DNA from: Fragilariopsis cylindrus CCMP1102
Taxonomy: Eukaryota; Bacillariophyta; Bacillariophyceae; Bacillariales; Bacillariaceae
Direction of reading: 5' to 3'
Assembly (NCBI GenBank): GCA_900095095.1
Contig: FMBT01000493.1
Span: 1-57,500 of the forward strand
Length of the DNA stretch: 57,500 nt
The notes beneath the pieces were generated by a model that was not told where the DNA came from, made no database searches, and saw nothing but the letters and a program-made list of their open reading frames with translations. The number at the start of each line of letters is the position of its first letter. The stretch's first letter is position 1. Shown piece by piece: positions 44,019-55,745 of this stretch. The translations under genes and the position numbers were made by a program.

Positions 44019-44472
44019 TACTATGATCGTTGTAAGTCATTATTTCAGTCCCTTTTGGAAGAGATCCTCCGCGAGTTCAGTGTGGGACTGGGGACATTCC
44101 GCGTTCGCTTTCGGTTTGGATTGAAATTAGCTTATGCCAACATATTATGTTCCTCACACAAACAGTTCCTCAGAACCAAACGAATTTTTAGATACTCCGA
44201 GCGATGACATAGGTCCTACTCGGTCTGTCAATCTAAAAAGCATGGTTACAGTACATGCAAATCAACGTTCTTACTATTATGTTTTTACTTGGTTGTAACT
44301 CTCACACACACTGCTAAATAGTAACGTTATCCATTTTTTTTCCGAAAAAAAAGCATCTTAACTTGTTTCATATCCTAACAACACAAGCTGCAATACAAGT
44401 GTACTGTACAGTATCACAATATCTAGTTACAACAAACGCAACAAGACAACACAAATATAATCATCATCAATC
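44019..44472. other. Upstream region of the secreted-protein gene
   Basis: No open frame or repeat of note. It presumably contains the promoter of the gene at 44473; I cannot point to specific elements. Confidence 0.4.
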
Positions 44473-45861
44473 ATGAGACTCTCGACAGCCGTCAAGTTCA
44501 TCATCTTTGCACATACCTCGTATTGTTACGTTCCTTCTGTTCTTTGTAAGAAAGGAGGTATGGGTGATGATACTACTACTACTACTATGGTAGGTGGCAG
44601 CAACAATGAGAGAATGTTGGCATCATCCTCCTCAAAGGGTTATAACTATCATCGTAACTATATTGCTATTATTGAACCCCGAAACTTTGTAAGCCTTTTC
44701 CCAAATGGTGGAGGCATTGTTGATACCCTTATTGATTCTGAAAAAACTCAGGTACAAGGATCTTCCACCATTCTAAATGGTACGTAGTATAAATATAATT
44801 GCGCATATATACATGCACATGCATGAAAGAGGGTGCAAGTGCAAGTGCAAGTTTCATATGATTATTACTAACTTTGTTTGTTTGTTTGTTTGTTTGTTTG
44901 TTTGTTTGTTCGTTCGTTCGTTCGTTCGTTCGTCCGTCCGTGCGTTATACTTCAAGGGAAAATTTATGATCCTGCTGATATTGCAATCGTTAATAGATTC
45001 AACGGTGTTGATGAGAATGATATAACGGATGAAGTCATTGGTAAAGTCAGTGCAGTTTTTGGTGGTGAGCCTGCTACTATACAGGACGTCCTATCTATTT
45101 CTGGTGGTGTTCCGTAAGTCATTTTGCAATATTTTCTTGCTTTCTTTTGCATTGTTACTCATTTTCTTCTTTGCTTTTATCATCGAATTCTTTTGAAATT
45201 TTTTTAGATTTGCTGGTGGCCGCCAGCCAAAACAACCAATCCCACCCGGTGATTCAGCATTCTTCTACCATGGACTATGTGTTGCAACTTCAGCTTTTGA
45301 TCTTACAGTGTCATCGCATTCGTGCAAATTAAACATTTGTTTAGGTGGTGGTGGATTTAATTGCATTGCATTTTATGCTGGCACTTCATTTGTCTTCAAT
45401 CTTGAACCGCAGGTAGGGTTTTTTCCTTTTGAGGAAGCTGAACCTTCTCTTCCACCACCATTTCCTGCCACAATTATTGGAGGTACAGGAAGGTATGTAC
45501 AGTTCAAAGTGTAATATTCTGATACAAAAAAAATGCATCTCATCATACCATTTCACTTATATATCAAATGTTGCTTTTTAATTCTATTTTATTCCATTCC
45601 ATATTCCTATATTAAAGCTTTGAAGGGATCGAAGGAACTATGGATATTGCAACAATCTGTGGTACAACTGGTCCAATTTTTATACTTGATCCGCGGCCTA
45701 CACGTGATCTTTCTCAAGAAGAAGAAGAAGAGGTTCGTCGTCCAATTGATGATAACGGGAACCGCCGTCTACAAATTGATACGCTTGGTGATATCAAGCT
45801 TGGTTTGATCGTCCAAACTATCTCTATCAATTCAAACATGCCTCTTCCTATTGCACCTTAA
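44473..45861 (+). CDS. Secreted protein with dirigent/allene-oxide-cyclase-like C-terminal part
   Basis: Four exons, 44473-44779, 44957-45113, 45208-45492 and 45618-45861, encode 330 residues; all introns are GT-AG and phases agree. Residues 1-25 (MRLSTAVKFIIFAHTSYCYV..) look like a signal peptide. The middle (GDSAFFYHGLCVATSAFD, CKLNICLGGGGFNCIAFYAG) is Cys- and Gly-rich. The C-terminal stretch IIGGTGSFEGIEGTMDIAT, joined across the last splice, fits the GGTGxFxGAxG motif of dirigent and AOC-barrel proteins. Such barrels can guide radical coupling or bind small lipids, but catalytic residues are not recognisable and I claim only the fold. The first intron holds TTTG/TTCG simple repeats (44876-44940). 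Confidence 0.75.
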
Positions 45862-46036
45862 AAGTAAAATAATAACACAAACGAAAAAAGACAACCACAA
45901 AATCCAGGTATAAGTAAGTACTAATAATGAAGTGAAAGTATCAACTATACAACTATATAATAATAATCAATCAATTAATGAGTAACAACAGGCAAACCAC
46001 ACAGGAACAAGATTCATTCAAATAGTAATGTGTACA

Positions 46037-46071
<35 letters not shown>

Positions 46072-48511
46072 ATAAATAATTATCAAATAACATAATTTAA
46101 ATATTAAAAACATATAAAGCAATCTGTTTTAAAAAGAAACTGAGGCTGTGTAATATTATCTACATATGTTGTAGCTTCTAGCTAGTAGCTATAGTGTAGT
46201 GCCATCATATGCATTGGATGATATAAAACCGTGAAAGTTGTGATATGATATGATCCAATACAATACGCTACGCTACTATCTACTGCAGTCAGGGCCTTCG
46301 GTCTGTCTTTTCAATAACTCATGCATGATACAATAATAGTGCCGAAAATAAAGTCATTATTAAATTCAAGTGATGATCGTCTACTGACAAATGCTGGTGG
46401 TAGTGATGATATATATTGATGATGCTTTAGAAGATAACAAAGAAAAAGAAGTCATCGTCGTCGTCTTCGTCTTTTGTTGCCGTCTTCGTCAAATGTGTGC
46501 GGATGCCTATTCACATCCCCTTGAGAGTTTGTATGATAATAAAAGAATATTGCCTAGCCGACCAGCCTACTGAGTTCAGTATTTGTATTTCTATACATAA
46601 ACCTGCGATCATGCACCGTCGCTCATAATTTCCGATTCAAAAGTCATGCAGCTTGAGTGCAGAATTTCTACAAATAAGAAACATAGATACGATGATAGTA
46701 AAGGAGCCAATAAGCGTGTGATTCGAGAGTTATAGGATCAATATAGTTACTATCCATGCAGCCACGCACCATTCACTTACCTCAGTGGTCGATCCGAAAA
46801 AGAGAAAAAATCATCACGAAATTGGACCTTGTTTTTACTGACAATCAATACATTGATATCCCAAAGAAAACGTAAAGCATCAAGCAACATTATCATGGAG
46901 AACCAATCCCTCATCGCCTCCCGTAAAGACGACGGTGGGAAACATAAGAAAGGATTAGCAACGTTATTGGTGACGGTATCTTGGACTAGTGTTCTAATAT
47001 GTCGGAGAGTATCATCATCGTGGCAGTCCACGTGTTGGTGTGCCTGCCGCCATATGGTCGACGTTGGTGCAATTCCGAATGGAGGAGACTACGGTCAAAC
47101 CTCGGACTGTTGTCGTCCCACTGGGTTTGGAACATCCTGTCTGTCGTTATGGTCAATGCCGGTCTGGTCAACCCGGTGCATCCTGTGGTCAAACATCCGA
47201 CTGTGTCGTCCCACTGGGTTTGGAATATCCAGTCTGCCGCGACAATAACAGATATGACTATCGATAAAACTTTGTCCAAACAATGATCCTACTTTCAGTC
47301 CAATATTATCTCTACTGTCACTTGTTAATTTAAGTAATGGTATTGATTTCGAAGATAATGACGCTGTAGCTCCACTTATTGTGGACTGATCTCTTTTTTG
47401 AAAACTACGTTCATGAAGTGTTATTGTTCCATCATTAATAGTAGCAGTAGTAGTAGTAGTAGTAATAGCGGAATCAATCAGAAACAGAAATAGCATTCAC
47501 CGCCGCTATAAGACATCCATAACTGCTATTATTATCATAACGAACATAATAAACAGTAGGGTAAGTTACTAGTGAAATGATTCGATTCGTCATGTTGAAA
47601 TGATGATATGTTTTGTGAGGATGATACGATACGATACGATACGATACGATACAATAACAAGCAATAAAATCTGGCAGTTGTTTCATTTTTGTAAATTTTG
47701 TAAAAATCATGAGGAATGAATGAACAAATGAATGAATGAATGAATAATCGAGGGAGTCATCAATCAATCAATCTAATTATTATATTATTATTATTACCGA
47801 AAAAACGACGGTAGTGTGTGTATGAATCTTTGATATGCCCCAAATATCGAACGATCGTTGAATCGAATGAATCGAATGAATCACAGTAGTCGAATTTTAC
47901 ACTTGTCGTTCTTGTTATGTGGGAATAAGACCCAACCGTGCGTAGTACTGTACAAATCAAAAATACTGTGCAGAAAGGGAGATTAGTTAGAACAAAAAAT
48001 CTACTGCATTATTGTCGCCTAGATCTAATAGCTAGTAGCTCCTCACGTCTTTCTTCAATCAATATCAATCAATATCATGCAAAACGCGTGCTACGCTGCC
48101 TCAAAAAATAATCAAGAAGTCAAGTCGTGAAATCTTTTTCAATCACACATATCAAAAAAAATACTTGTTGCTTCCGGACTTTTAGTAAGAACAATATTAC
48201 GTGGCTCTTATTTGACTCTGGAAGTTTATTTGGAAGTCTTGACTGGCAGGCACTACTACTAGCCTAAGCTAGCTACTTCTTCTAGTACACTTTACATGGT
48301 AATTCGCGACAATTTTCTTTGTTCTTTTTTCATGATAATCATCTGTGATGATGACGATGATGATGAACGACAACGACAAAAAAAAATCAAGAAGGAAGGA
48401 ATCAAATAAAAGAAAATTAATTATTAATAATAATTGAAAGGCAGAATACAATACAATATAAATATAAATAATAAATTGAGGAACTATATTATAAAAATTA
48501 AAAATAAGAGG
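45862..48511. other. Mostly non-coding region with one Cys-rich gene fragment
   Basis: Contains a TA run (46043-46069), an ACGAT repeat (47628-47652) and GAATGAAT runs (47714-47745). Two minus-strand frames (47031-46777 and 47496-47280) contain protein-like stretches (DTVTNNVANPFLCFPPSSLREAMRD; LTSDSRDNIGLKVGSLFGQS) that might be pieces of one broken gene, but I cannot name or join them. The Cys-rich piece is listed separately. The last few hundred bases are the likely promoter of the nitrite reductase gene. Confidence 0.45.
47040..47267 (+). pseudogene. Fragment of a Cys-rich repeat protein
   Basis: One frame reads VVPLGLEHPVCRYGQCRSG, GQPGASCGQTSDC, then VVPLGLEYPVCRDNN, so a unit of about 38 residues is present nearly twice. 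At DNA level GACTGT-GTCGTCCCACTGGG occurs near 47104 and 47210. A frame change occurs at the first copy (DYGQTSDC is in another frame), and there is no start or signal peptide. Likely a remnant of a secreted Cys-rich repeat gene. Confidence 0.5.
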
Positions 48512-51299
48512 ATGATCTTCGATATGACGAGAAACTTTCTTTTGCTTCTAATAGCAGCCTCTATTACGTTCGCTTCGGCATTCGTTGTCGTACCATCAAC
48601 ACTGCCGAAAGCATCATCAACACCAACAATTAAAGCATCATCATCCACCATCACAAGAGCGGCAGCAAGATCGTCAGCAAGAAGAACGTCGTCCTTTCAT
48701 TTAAATTCGGCGGTTGTGGATGAAGATGAAGATGTCGATACTGCACCAACAACCACATCGATTGAACATGAACAACACCATCATAACAATCGTGCCGAAG
48801 AAATCAAATTACATGCGGGGAAGGTGACCGGTACCTCCTTCTTACCGGAAGAAACAGTAGCACGATTAGCAAAAGGATCACCGGTTGAGAAAGCAAAATT
48901 AACGGGTGATCCCGGTAGTGCGTATGTGGATGTGTATGAATTTGCACGCAAAATCCGTGAAGGTGAAATGACCTGGAAGGAAGTTGAAAAGGCGGATTTA
49001 GAAACGGTACGTTACTAGTTTATTTGTATTTGAGTAGTGGCATGTCTGTCGTTAAGTGTGTTGTGTTGTGCGCTTCTTCTTGCCTTGCCTTGCCTTGTCT
49101 TCCTTCTCACATTGTAGACTCATACATACTCTCACTCTTTTCCCTTTTTTACACACTCTTCACACATTCAATTTCATACACATACACATACACACACACT
49201 TCAATATCAATAATATCCAGAGATTGAAATGGGTGGGGATGATTCATCGTGGTAAACGTACGCCGGGACAATTTTTAATGCGTCTCAAAGTTCCGAATGG
49301 TATTGTCAATTCCGATCAATTGCGGTTTTATGCGGATAGTGTGGAAAAATATGGTACTGATTTTGGGGTCGTGGATATTACGACACGACAAAATATGCAA
49401 ATGCGTGGTATTAAACTCGAAGATGCGGATAGTGTCATTGATGGACTACATGCTCGGAATCAAACCTCCTTTCAAAGTGCCTTAGATAATGTCCGGAATA
49501 TGGTCGGTTCACCGTTGGCCGGTATTGATCCGTTAGAAATGGTCGACACTCGACCGTATTGTAATATCCTCAATGACTTAATTACCTTAGATCCTGCTAC
49601 CGGTACACGTGGTAATCCACAATGGGGAAACTTACCACGAAAATTTAATATTGCCGTGTCGGGTTCACGAGATGATTTTGCTCATACTGATATTAATGAT
49701 ATTGGATTACAACCGTGTCCACATGCTATCACGGGTGAAATGGGATTTAATTTAGTATTGGGTGGGTATATGTCCATTAAACGTGTCGCACATTCGATTG
49801 ATTCGAAAATGTGGGTCAAGGCGGATCTGAATAGTGTCAATACCTTATGTGAAGCAATTCTACGAGTCTTTCGTGATGAAGGTGAACGCAAAGATCGTCA
49901 AAAGGCACGATTGATGTGGCTGGTAGAGAAATATGGTGTTGATGCCTACAAAGCTAAAATTATCGAAGAAATTGATTCCTATAATCGTGGTGTCGTCGTC
50001 GAAGAGACACAACCAAAACCTACCGAACCGTTTGAACGACGTGATTTGTTAGGTGTCCACGAACAAAAACAAAAAGGATTGTACCGAGTAGGCATCCTGG
50101 TACCGGTGGGACGATTGAGTGCTACTGAATGTCGTCAACTCGCGGATTTGGCTGAACGGTATTCCAACAGTGAAGTACGTTGTACCGTAGAACAAAATGT
50201 TTTGTTGCCGAATGTCTTAGAGGCCGATGTTCCTTTATTGTTAGCAGAACCATCCATCAATGGTGTCAATACACGCATGAAGGCCAATCCTGGTAAAATC
50301 GAAGGGGGTGTAGTGTCCTGTACCGGTGCTGAATTTTGTGGTTTTGCGATGGTCGAAACGAAACACAATGCCGAACGTGTGGCGAAACTGCTCGAAGAAC
50401 TGGTAGTGACACCACAACCGGTGCGGATCCATTGGACGGGATGTCCTAATTCGTGTGGGCAAGTCCAAGTAGCTGATATTGGTATTATGGGTGCACCCGC
50501 CAAAAAAATGGTCGATGGGAAAAAGATGGCAGTGCCGGGATGTAAAATATTTGTGGGTGGACGGATTGGGGAAGATGCTCATTTAGCTCTGGAACCGACG
50601 TACAAAGGTATTCCACTTGAAGATGAAGAATTAATTCCTCTCCTGATTCAGATCCTCAAGGAAGAATACAAGGGTGTGGATCGTGCCGAGGATGATCTTT
50701 CCTTTACCACAATACCACGTACTCCCGAAGCAACAGCACTTGCTGCCTTTATGGCAGCGAAAGCTCTCGAGCCAGAGGAAAAGGAGGAAGAAGAAGCTGC
50801 ACCTGCTGTCAAAGCGGAGGTGGCACCACCCGCACCGAAAGCAGAAGTGAAGGTGAAGAAAGAATCTGCTCCTGCTTCAGAAGCCAATAAAAAAGAAGAA
50901 AAGAAGGCAGCACCAGCACCCGTCGTTGCCAAAATAGAAGAAAAGAAGGCAGCACCGGCACCAGCAGCACCGGTAGCACCCGTTGCGAAACAAGAAGAAA
51001 CGAAGAAGGCAGCACCCGTCGTATCTATCTCTCACGACGAAGACCTGATGCTAACCCTTCAAGTTATTATGGATCATGCAAATCGATCATCAACTGCTTC
51101 CAAGGAACAATTGATTCATCATCATGAAGAATCGAAAAAAGAAATTGTCATTGATGAGGCAATCGATGTTTCAATACCATATATGGCAACAGCTAAATTA
51201 GCATTTGAGCATTCTTCAGATAAATCGATGTCATACGATGAATTTGAAATAAAATATCTTGCTGATTCGGTACGAGATGTTATTGCAAAGAGGCGATAG
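48512..51299 (+). CDS. NiR: Plastid ferredoxin-nitrite reductase with long C-terminal extension
   Basis: Two exons, 48512-49006 and 49221-51299 (214-bp intron, GTACGT..CCAG), encode 857 residues. The enzyme reduces nitrite to ammonium with six electrons from ferredoxin, using siroheme and a [4Fe-4S] cluster. The start is the ATG at 48512 (a second in-frame ATG follows at 48524). The signal peptide NFLLLLIAASITFASA is followed by FVVVP, the ASA|F plastid-import motif of diatoms, then a Ser/Thr/Ala/Arg-rich transit peptide. Core motifs: RLKWVGMIHRGKRTPGQFLM at the exon 2 start, VGILVPVGRL, and cluster ligands in CTGAEFC (CX5C) and CPNSC (CX3C). After the usual end (about residue 655) come about 200 extra residues: an Ala/Pro/Lys/Glu linker (about 690-765) and an 85-residue C-terminal block (DEDLMLTLQVIMDHANRSS.. 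DEFEIKYLADSVRDVI). That extension is not standard. Confidence 0.95.
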
Positions 51300-51390
51300 G
51301 AACGACTACTACGTTTTCGTGTATATACAGTTCTAATAGTAATATAGGTTTTTTTTGTTATTGCTATTTATTTACTTATTTCTTCATCTT

Positions 51391-54053
51391 TTATTTTTGT
51401 TTTTTTATGGCTCTTTTCCATCGACGGAATGTCTCCAAATCATATTTCGATTGTGCTGCTTTACTAGTCATTTGAAGTTCCTTGGATGTAAAATCTCGAT
51501 AACCATTACTATTACTGTCGTCTTCATCCTCTAACTCCCATATCATTTCTACTATATTTATACGAAGATAATTACTTGGAATAATTGGAATCGATGAAAT
51601 TGAAATTGTTTGTTTTAATACTGTTGCATCTTCCACGACTGATTTTATTTCTGGTAATAATAATTCGGCACGTGGTAATAATACCTGTTGGATTGTACTA
51701 ACATCCTCTGGATCCATCCATAACGCAAAATTATCATCCTTCAATTCCAATCGATGTATTAATGCTATATGTCGTACTAAACTATTCATTTTAGTTTGTG
51801 CAATTATTATAATATTTTCTAATTCTATTCGTAAACTATCCAGTACTTTTATATCATCTTGTTTTACTATTTGAGCTACTGCTCCTCCAGTCTCAATACA
51901 TCCATTTGTTTTATTCTTTAATATATCTAAAATTTCTTGTCGAAGATTTTGAAGTAAAAATCGTAATTGATTTGGTGTTATATTTCCACCATCCCCATTA
52001 TTGCTGTAGTCTAAGGGTGTTATATTATCCCATAACCAATCTCTAATAATAATACGTTCCGATGGTATATTCCATAAACAATGTTGTAGTATTCCTATAA
52101 AATCAATAATTGGATCGACTTGAGTTCGTAAATCACAGGCTGCACTTAATTTTACTAATTTGACAATTTTCACTAATCGACGATCACTTATAGTAATATC
52201 GTGATTGTCTCTTAAATAGATCCGTAAATTTTTTAATATCAGACATGCATCATGATCTATCATTATTGAATTTGAATCATCTACAGTACTTGATAAATAT
52301 TTGATTATATCATCTAATTCTACTAATTCAGACTCCTTGTTATTATTATTATTATCATCGTCGATTTCATTTTCATTTTCACTTTCTTGTTGTGATTGTT
52401 GCGACTGTGATTGATGGGATTGAGTTTGCGATTGTTGTTGCAATTGTAATAATTGTATTATATTCTCATCGGATACTGGTAATACTTCCTTTCTGATCAG
52501 AAATCGATCATATAATGCAATTAATTCATCACTATCATTACCAAGTTCATTAGAGGCACCCACCACAGTACGTATTGGACAATTTTCTCTGATTGTACCA
52601 CCCCCACCAACCATCACATTACTATCTTCTGGTATTGGTATACCATTATCAAATTTTCTTTCATTTAATATTGTTAATAATGTATTTAAGATACTAGAAT
52701 TGGCTTTAAATATTTCATCTAAAAAGGCAATTTGACAGGTTGGTAAATACCCCACAGTATTTCTTCGATAGATATCATTTTCTAATGCTTTTAAACTTAA
52801 TGGACCAAATAATTCTTCGGGGGTTGTAAATTTTGTTAACAATCGTTGGAAGAAAATTTGTGGTGTTTGTGTTTGTGTGTTGTTGCTGCCATTGTTGTTG
52901 TTGTTGTTGTTGTTGCCGGATAATAATGATGATGATGATCCACTACCGGTAGCAGAAGCAAGTAATTTAGATAGTCGTAATCCTAATACAGATTTACCAG
53001 TACCAGGTTTCCCTAGCTGTTGTTTTGTATTGTATTGTATTGTGAAAAAAGAGAGAGAGAGAGAGAGAGAAAGAGTGAGAAAGAGTGAGAAATATAACAG
53101 AGATAAATTAAATAAGTAAGTGCGTAAGTAAGTAAGTGACGATGAATTTTGCTTCGTCGGAACATATAATAACAAAACCAATCCAACCCCGGAGCAATGA
53201 TCTGATCCTAACAACCCCTAAACATAAGCAAGCACAGTAGGTGGTAGAGCGTCCGCAAATCTTCCTCCCTTCCTTCCCTTCAAATCAAATCAAATCAAAC
53301 CAGGAAGGAAGGAAGAGAGGCAGAAAGGAATTAAATTCACAGGGTTGCTTGCTTGCTTGCGGGTAGGTAGGTGGGTGATAGATGACATGACATGACATGA
53401 CATGACTATTTACAGTATGTACAGTATGTACGTACCAATAATATATGTTCATTCGCCAAAAATGCTAATACCACTAATTTTGAATCTTCCTTCCGTTCAA
53501 TTAATCCATTGGATAGAATTGCTATGGCATTATTTATCGAATCATGTATTTGTTGTTTTGTGAATGATAATGGTACTTCTATAGCAGTAGCAGTAACAGT
53601 ATTGACAGTGTCTTGTTGAGGTGAATGTTGTTGTTGTCTTTTACTGTCTAGAAATGTCTTCGTATTTGCAGATACTGTATTAGCAGCAACATTTTTCATT
53701 TTGAATAAGATTTCTTTCACAGCAGAAGAAGTTTCATCATCATCATTGCCATCGTCATCATCGCCATTGTCGTATGATTTTCTTTTGGCATAAATTCTTG
53801 TTAATGCATTATGAGGAAGAAGAAGTAAATGTGAACATGAACATGAACGTCGTCTTGGTGATGATGCTATTAGAGTAGTTGTGGTAGTAGGTGTCGTAGT
53901 AGTGGTAGCAAATCCGTTGACTGCTATTAGTACACCATTATAATTATGACAACAGTAGTAACAGTAGCAGTAGTTGAAACAGACTACTAGTAAAGAACAC
54001 CAAAACCAGCATCCCGTTGTCATCCTCATCCTCATCCTCATCCTTATCCTCAT
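51391..54053 (-). CDS. MoxR/RavA-type AAA+ ATPase, probably plastid-targeted
   Basis: Two exons, 54053-53436 and 53016-51391 (419-bp intron, GTACGT..ACAG), encode 747 residues. I start at the ATG at 54053; the frame is open upstream only from a GTG. An unusual Met/Arg repeat (MRIRMRMRMRM) precedes a hydrophobic stretch and then VNGFATTTTT, which resembles a signal peptide with Phe at +1 followed by a Ser/Thr/Arg transit peptide. The AAA+ part has LLLGKPGTGKS spanning the splice site (Walker A, about 208), FTTPEELFGPLS, IAFLDEIFKAN (Walker B), LLTILNERKFDNG, VVGASNE (sensor 1) and LYDRFLIRKEV. This is the MoxR/RavA pattern; these ATPases usually assist maturation of metal or redox enzymes with a VWA partner. 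No VWA gene is in the window. It is convergent with the nitrite reductase gene, 91 bp apart. Confidence 0.88.
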
Positions 54054-54459
54054 CACAACCGACACGACACGATACTACTATACTCTCGCCGTCGTCTCAA
54101 CTGACGTCTCAACGAAGAGTACAGTACAGTACCGTATAATAAGGCTTGTTTCGTCTTTCGTCTCTTTGTGTTCGAAAAAAAGATTTGGTTTCATCTGACA
54201 CTAACAAACAAGTCACTCCTCTTTTTTGGTGGTTGGTAGTGGTTTGTGATTACGTTTTTTATTCTTGTGCCGATCATCATGTGTGAGATTACGATAAGTT
54301 ACCTATGTGTGATGTACAGTACGTGATTGGAAAAAGATTTTCCCTGAAAGTTATTTTTTCCCGATATATTTTCCCTCAAAAACAACTTAGTATTTGTAAA
54401 GCACTACCATCCACCCGAATGATGTGCGACAAAATGCGACATATCGTGACAATGTGCGA
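54054..54459. other. Upstream region of the MoxR-type gene
   Basis: No gene supported. TACAGTACAGTACCGTA at 54120-54136 is an example of the TACAGTA-type motif frequent in this window. Confidence 0.45.
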
Positions 54460-54770
54460 CACTCCCCCTTTTACAAGGGGGATTATGTCCCCCTTTGGCC
54501 CGATTTGTCCCCGGTTGTCTTTTTTTGCTGGGCCTTCCGTCAGTTGTAAATTGCTTGGAAAATTAAAAAAAGTAGAACCTTATGGATGTTCATATATGGA
54601 ATCTGTGTAGAATAATAGTTTAGATGGAACCTTCAAATTTTGAAAAAAATTGTTTATTTATAGAGTTGCACATAGTTGAATGATGAATAGTTTTACTAGT
54701 ATTTGCTAGTTATTTTTTGGGCATTATTTAGATTTTTGAGTGTCGACTAGTTTGATTAAAATATTGTTCA
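54460..54770. mobile_element. Fold-back dispersed repeat, copy 2 (inverted relative to copy 1)
   Basis: CCCCCTTTTACAAGGGGG near 54466 forms a small hairpin. GATTTGTCCCCGGTTG and TGCTGGGCCTTCCGTCAG follow (54508-54545) in the same orientation as at 40.4 kb. Then 54565-54735 matches copy 1 in reverse complement (GATGAATAGTTTTACTAG; GGGCATTATTTAG). This copy keeps the junction that copy 1 seems to have lost. Confidence 0.65.
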
Positions 54771-55664
54771 GGCTACTACTACTACGTTAAAAATCTCGCA
54801 CGCTTCCACTGCTTTTTTTGAAACATTTTCAAAAACATCAAGAATCTATTAACATATTATCCATGACTGAAAATCCATGTGATGACTCCTTCGACTCAAT
54901 CTATTGCTATCGTTCCTTCTAGCAAAAAACTGTACACAGCATTGTTTTTTTTCAACTCGTGATTAAATTTATCAAAGCGCGTGAATTGATTTGATTTTCC
55001 TTACGAATTTCCTTTCTTCATAGTTGAAGGCATGCAAAATAAAAATATCAACGAAAACAACTGAATCGCCGATTTTTTTTCAAACAGTGTATTTACTGTA
55101 CGAACCTTTTTGGAATGTATGTGTTAGTACCGTTAAGTATATTGCCATTTGTAATTTTTGTATAGTACTGTACTTTACGTAATTTAACTGTCCTTCTACT
55201 ACAGTGTACAGTATGACATTTGTGTATTCAACGGAAAATAAAGCGAAGCATAAGGCAATAATGTTAGGATCTGCAATTCCTTACAAATCCTATCTAACAA
55301 TAAATACTTACATACTGTAGCGTGCCTCGCTCTCGCCCATATCTCACTTTCTTTTGATTTTTTTTACACACAATTTTGTATCCGATCAAACAAGAATACC
55401 GTAAAATACGGTAACACGAAAAAGATAACTTAACCTACTGTACTGTACCAGTATTCAATCTTGCTCCTATCTAGTTGCAGTACAACGTACAATAGTACAA
55501 AACAGCATATAGCATACAGCATACAGCATACAGCATCATCCTATTACCCCAACCAAACTTCAAAACAAAACGGACTTTCTCTGCATGTATTAATCAACAA
55601 GACTAGAGATAGAAACACAAACGACGACTATTACGACGACTATTATTACGAACACTGCAGTATT
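54771..55664. other. Upstream region of the type I membrane protein gene
   Basis: AT-rich, with several TACTGTA/TACAGTA motifs and an AGCATAC tandem run (55503-55537). No gene or RNA seen. It likely contains the promoter of the gene starting at 55665. Confidence 0.45.
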
Positions 55665-55714
55665 ATGACTATGACGATAACGATAACGTCCTCAATCCTG
55701 GCGATTGCCCTTAC

Positions 55715-55745
<31 letters not shown>

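Noticed and set aside
46829..47286. Overlapping plus- and minus-strand frames of 95-139 codons around 47 kb
   Set aside because: Only the Cys-rich segment shows repeat logic; other frames lack motifs and overlap each other.
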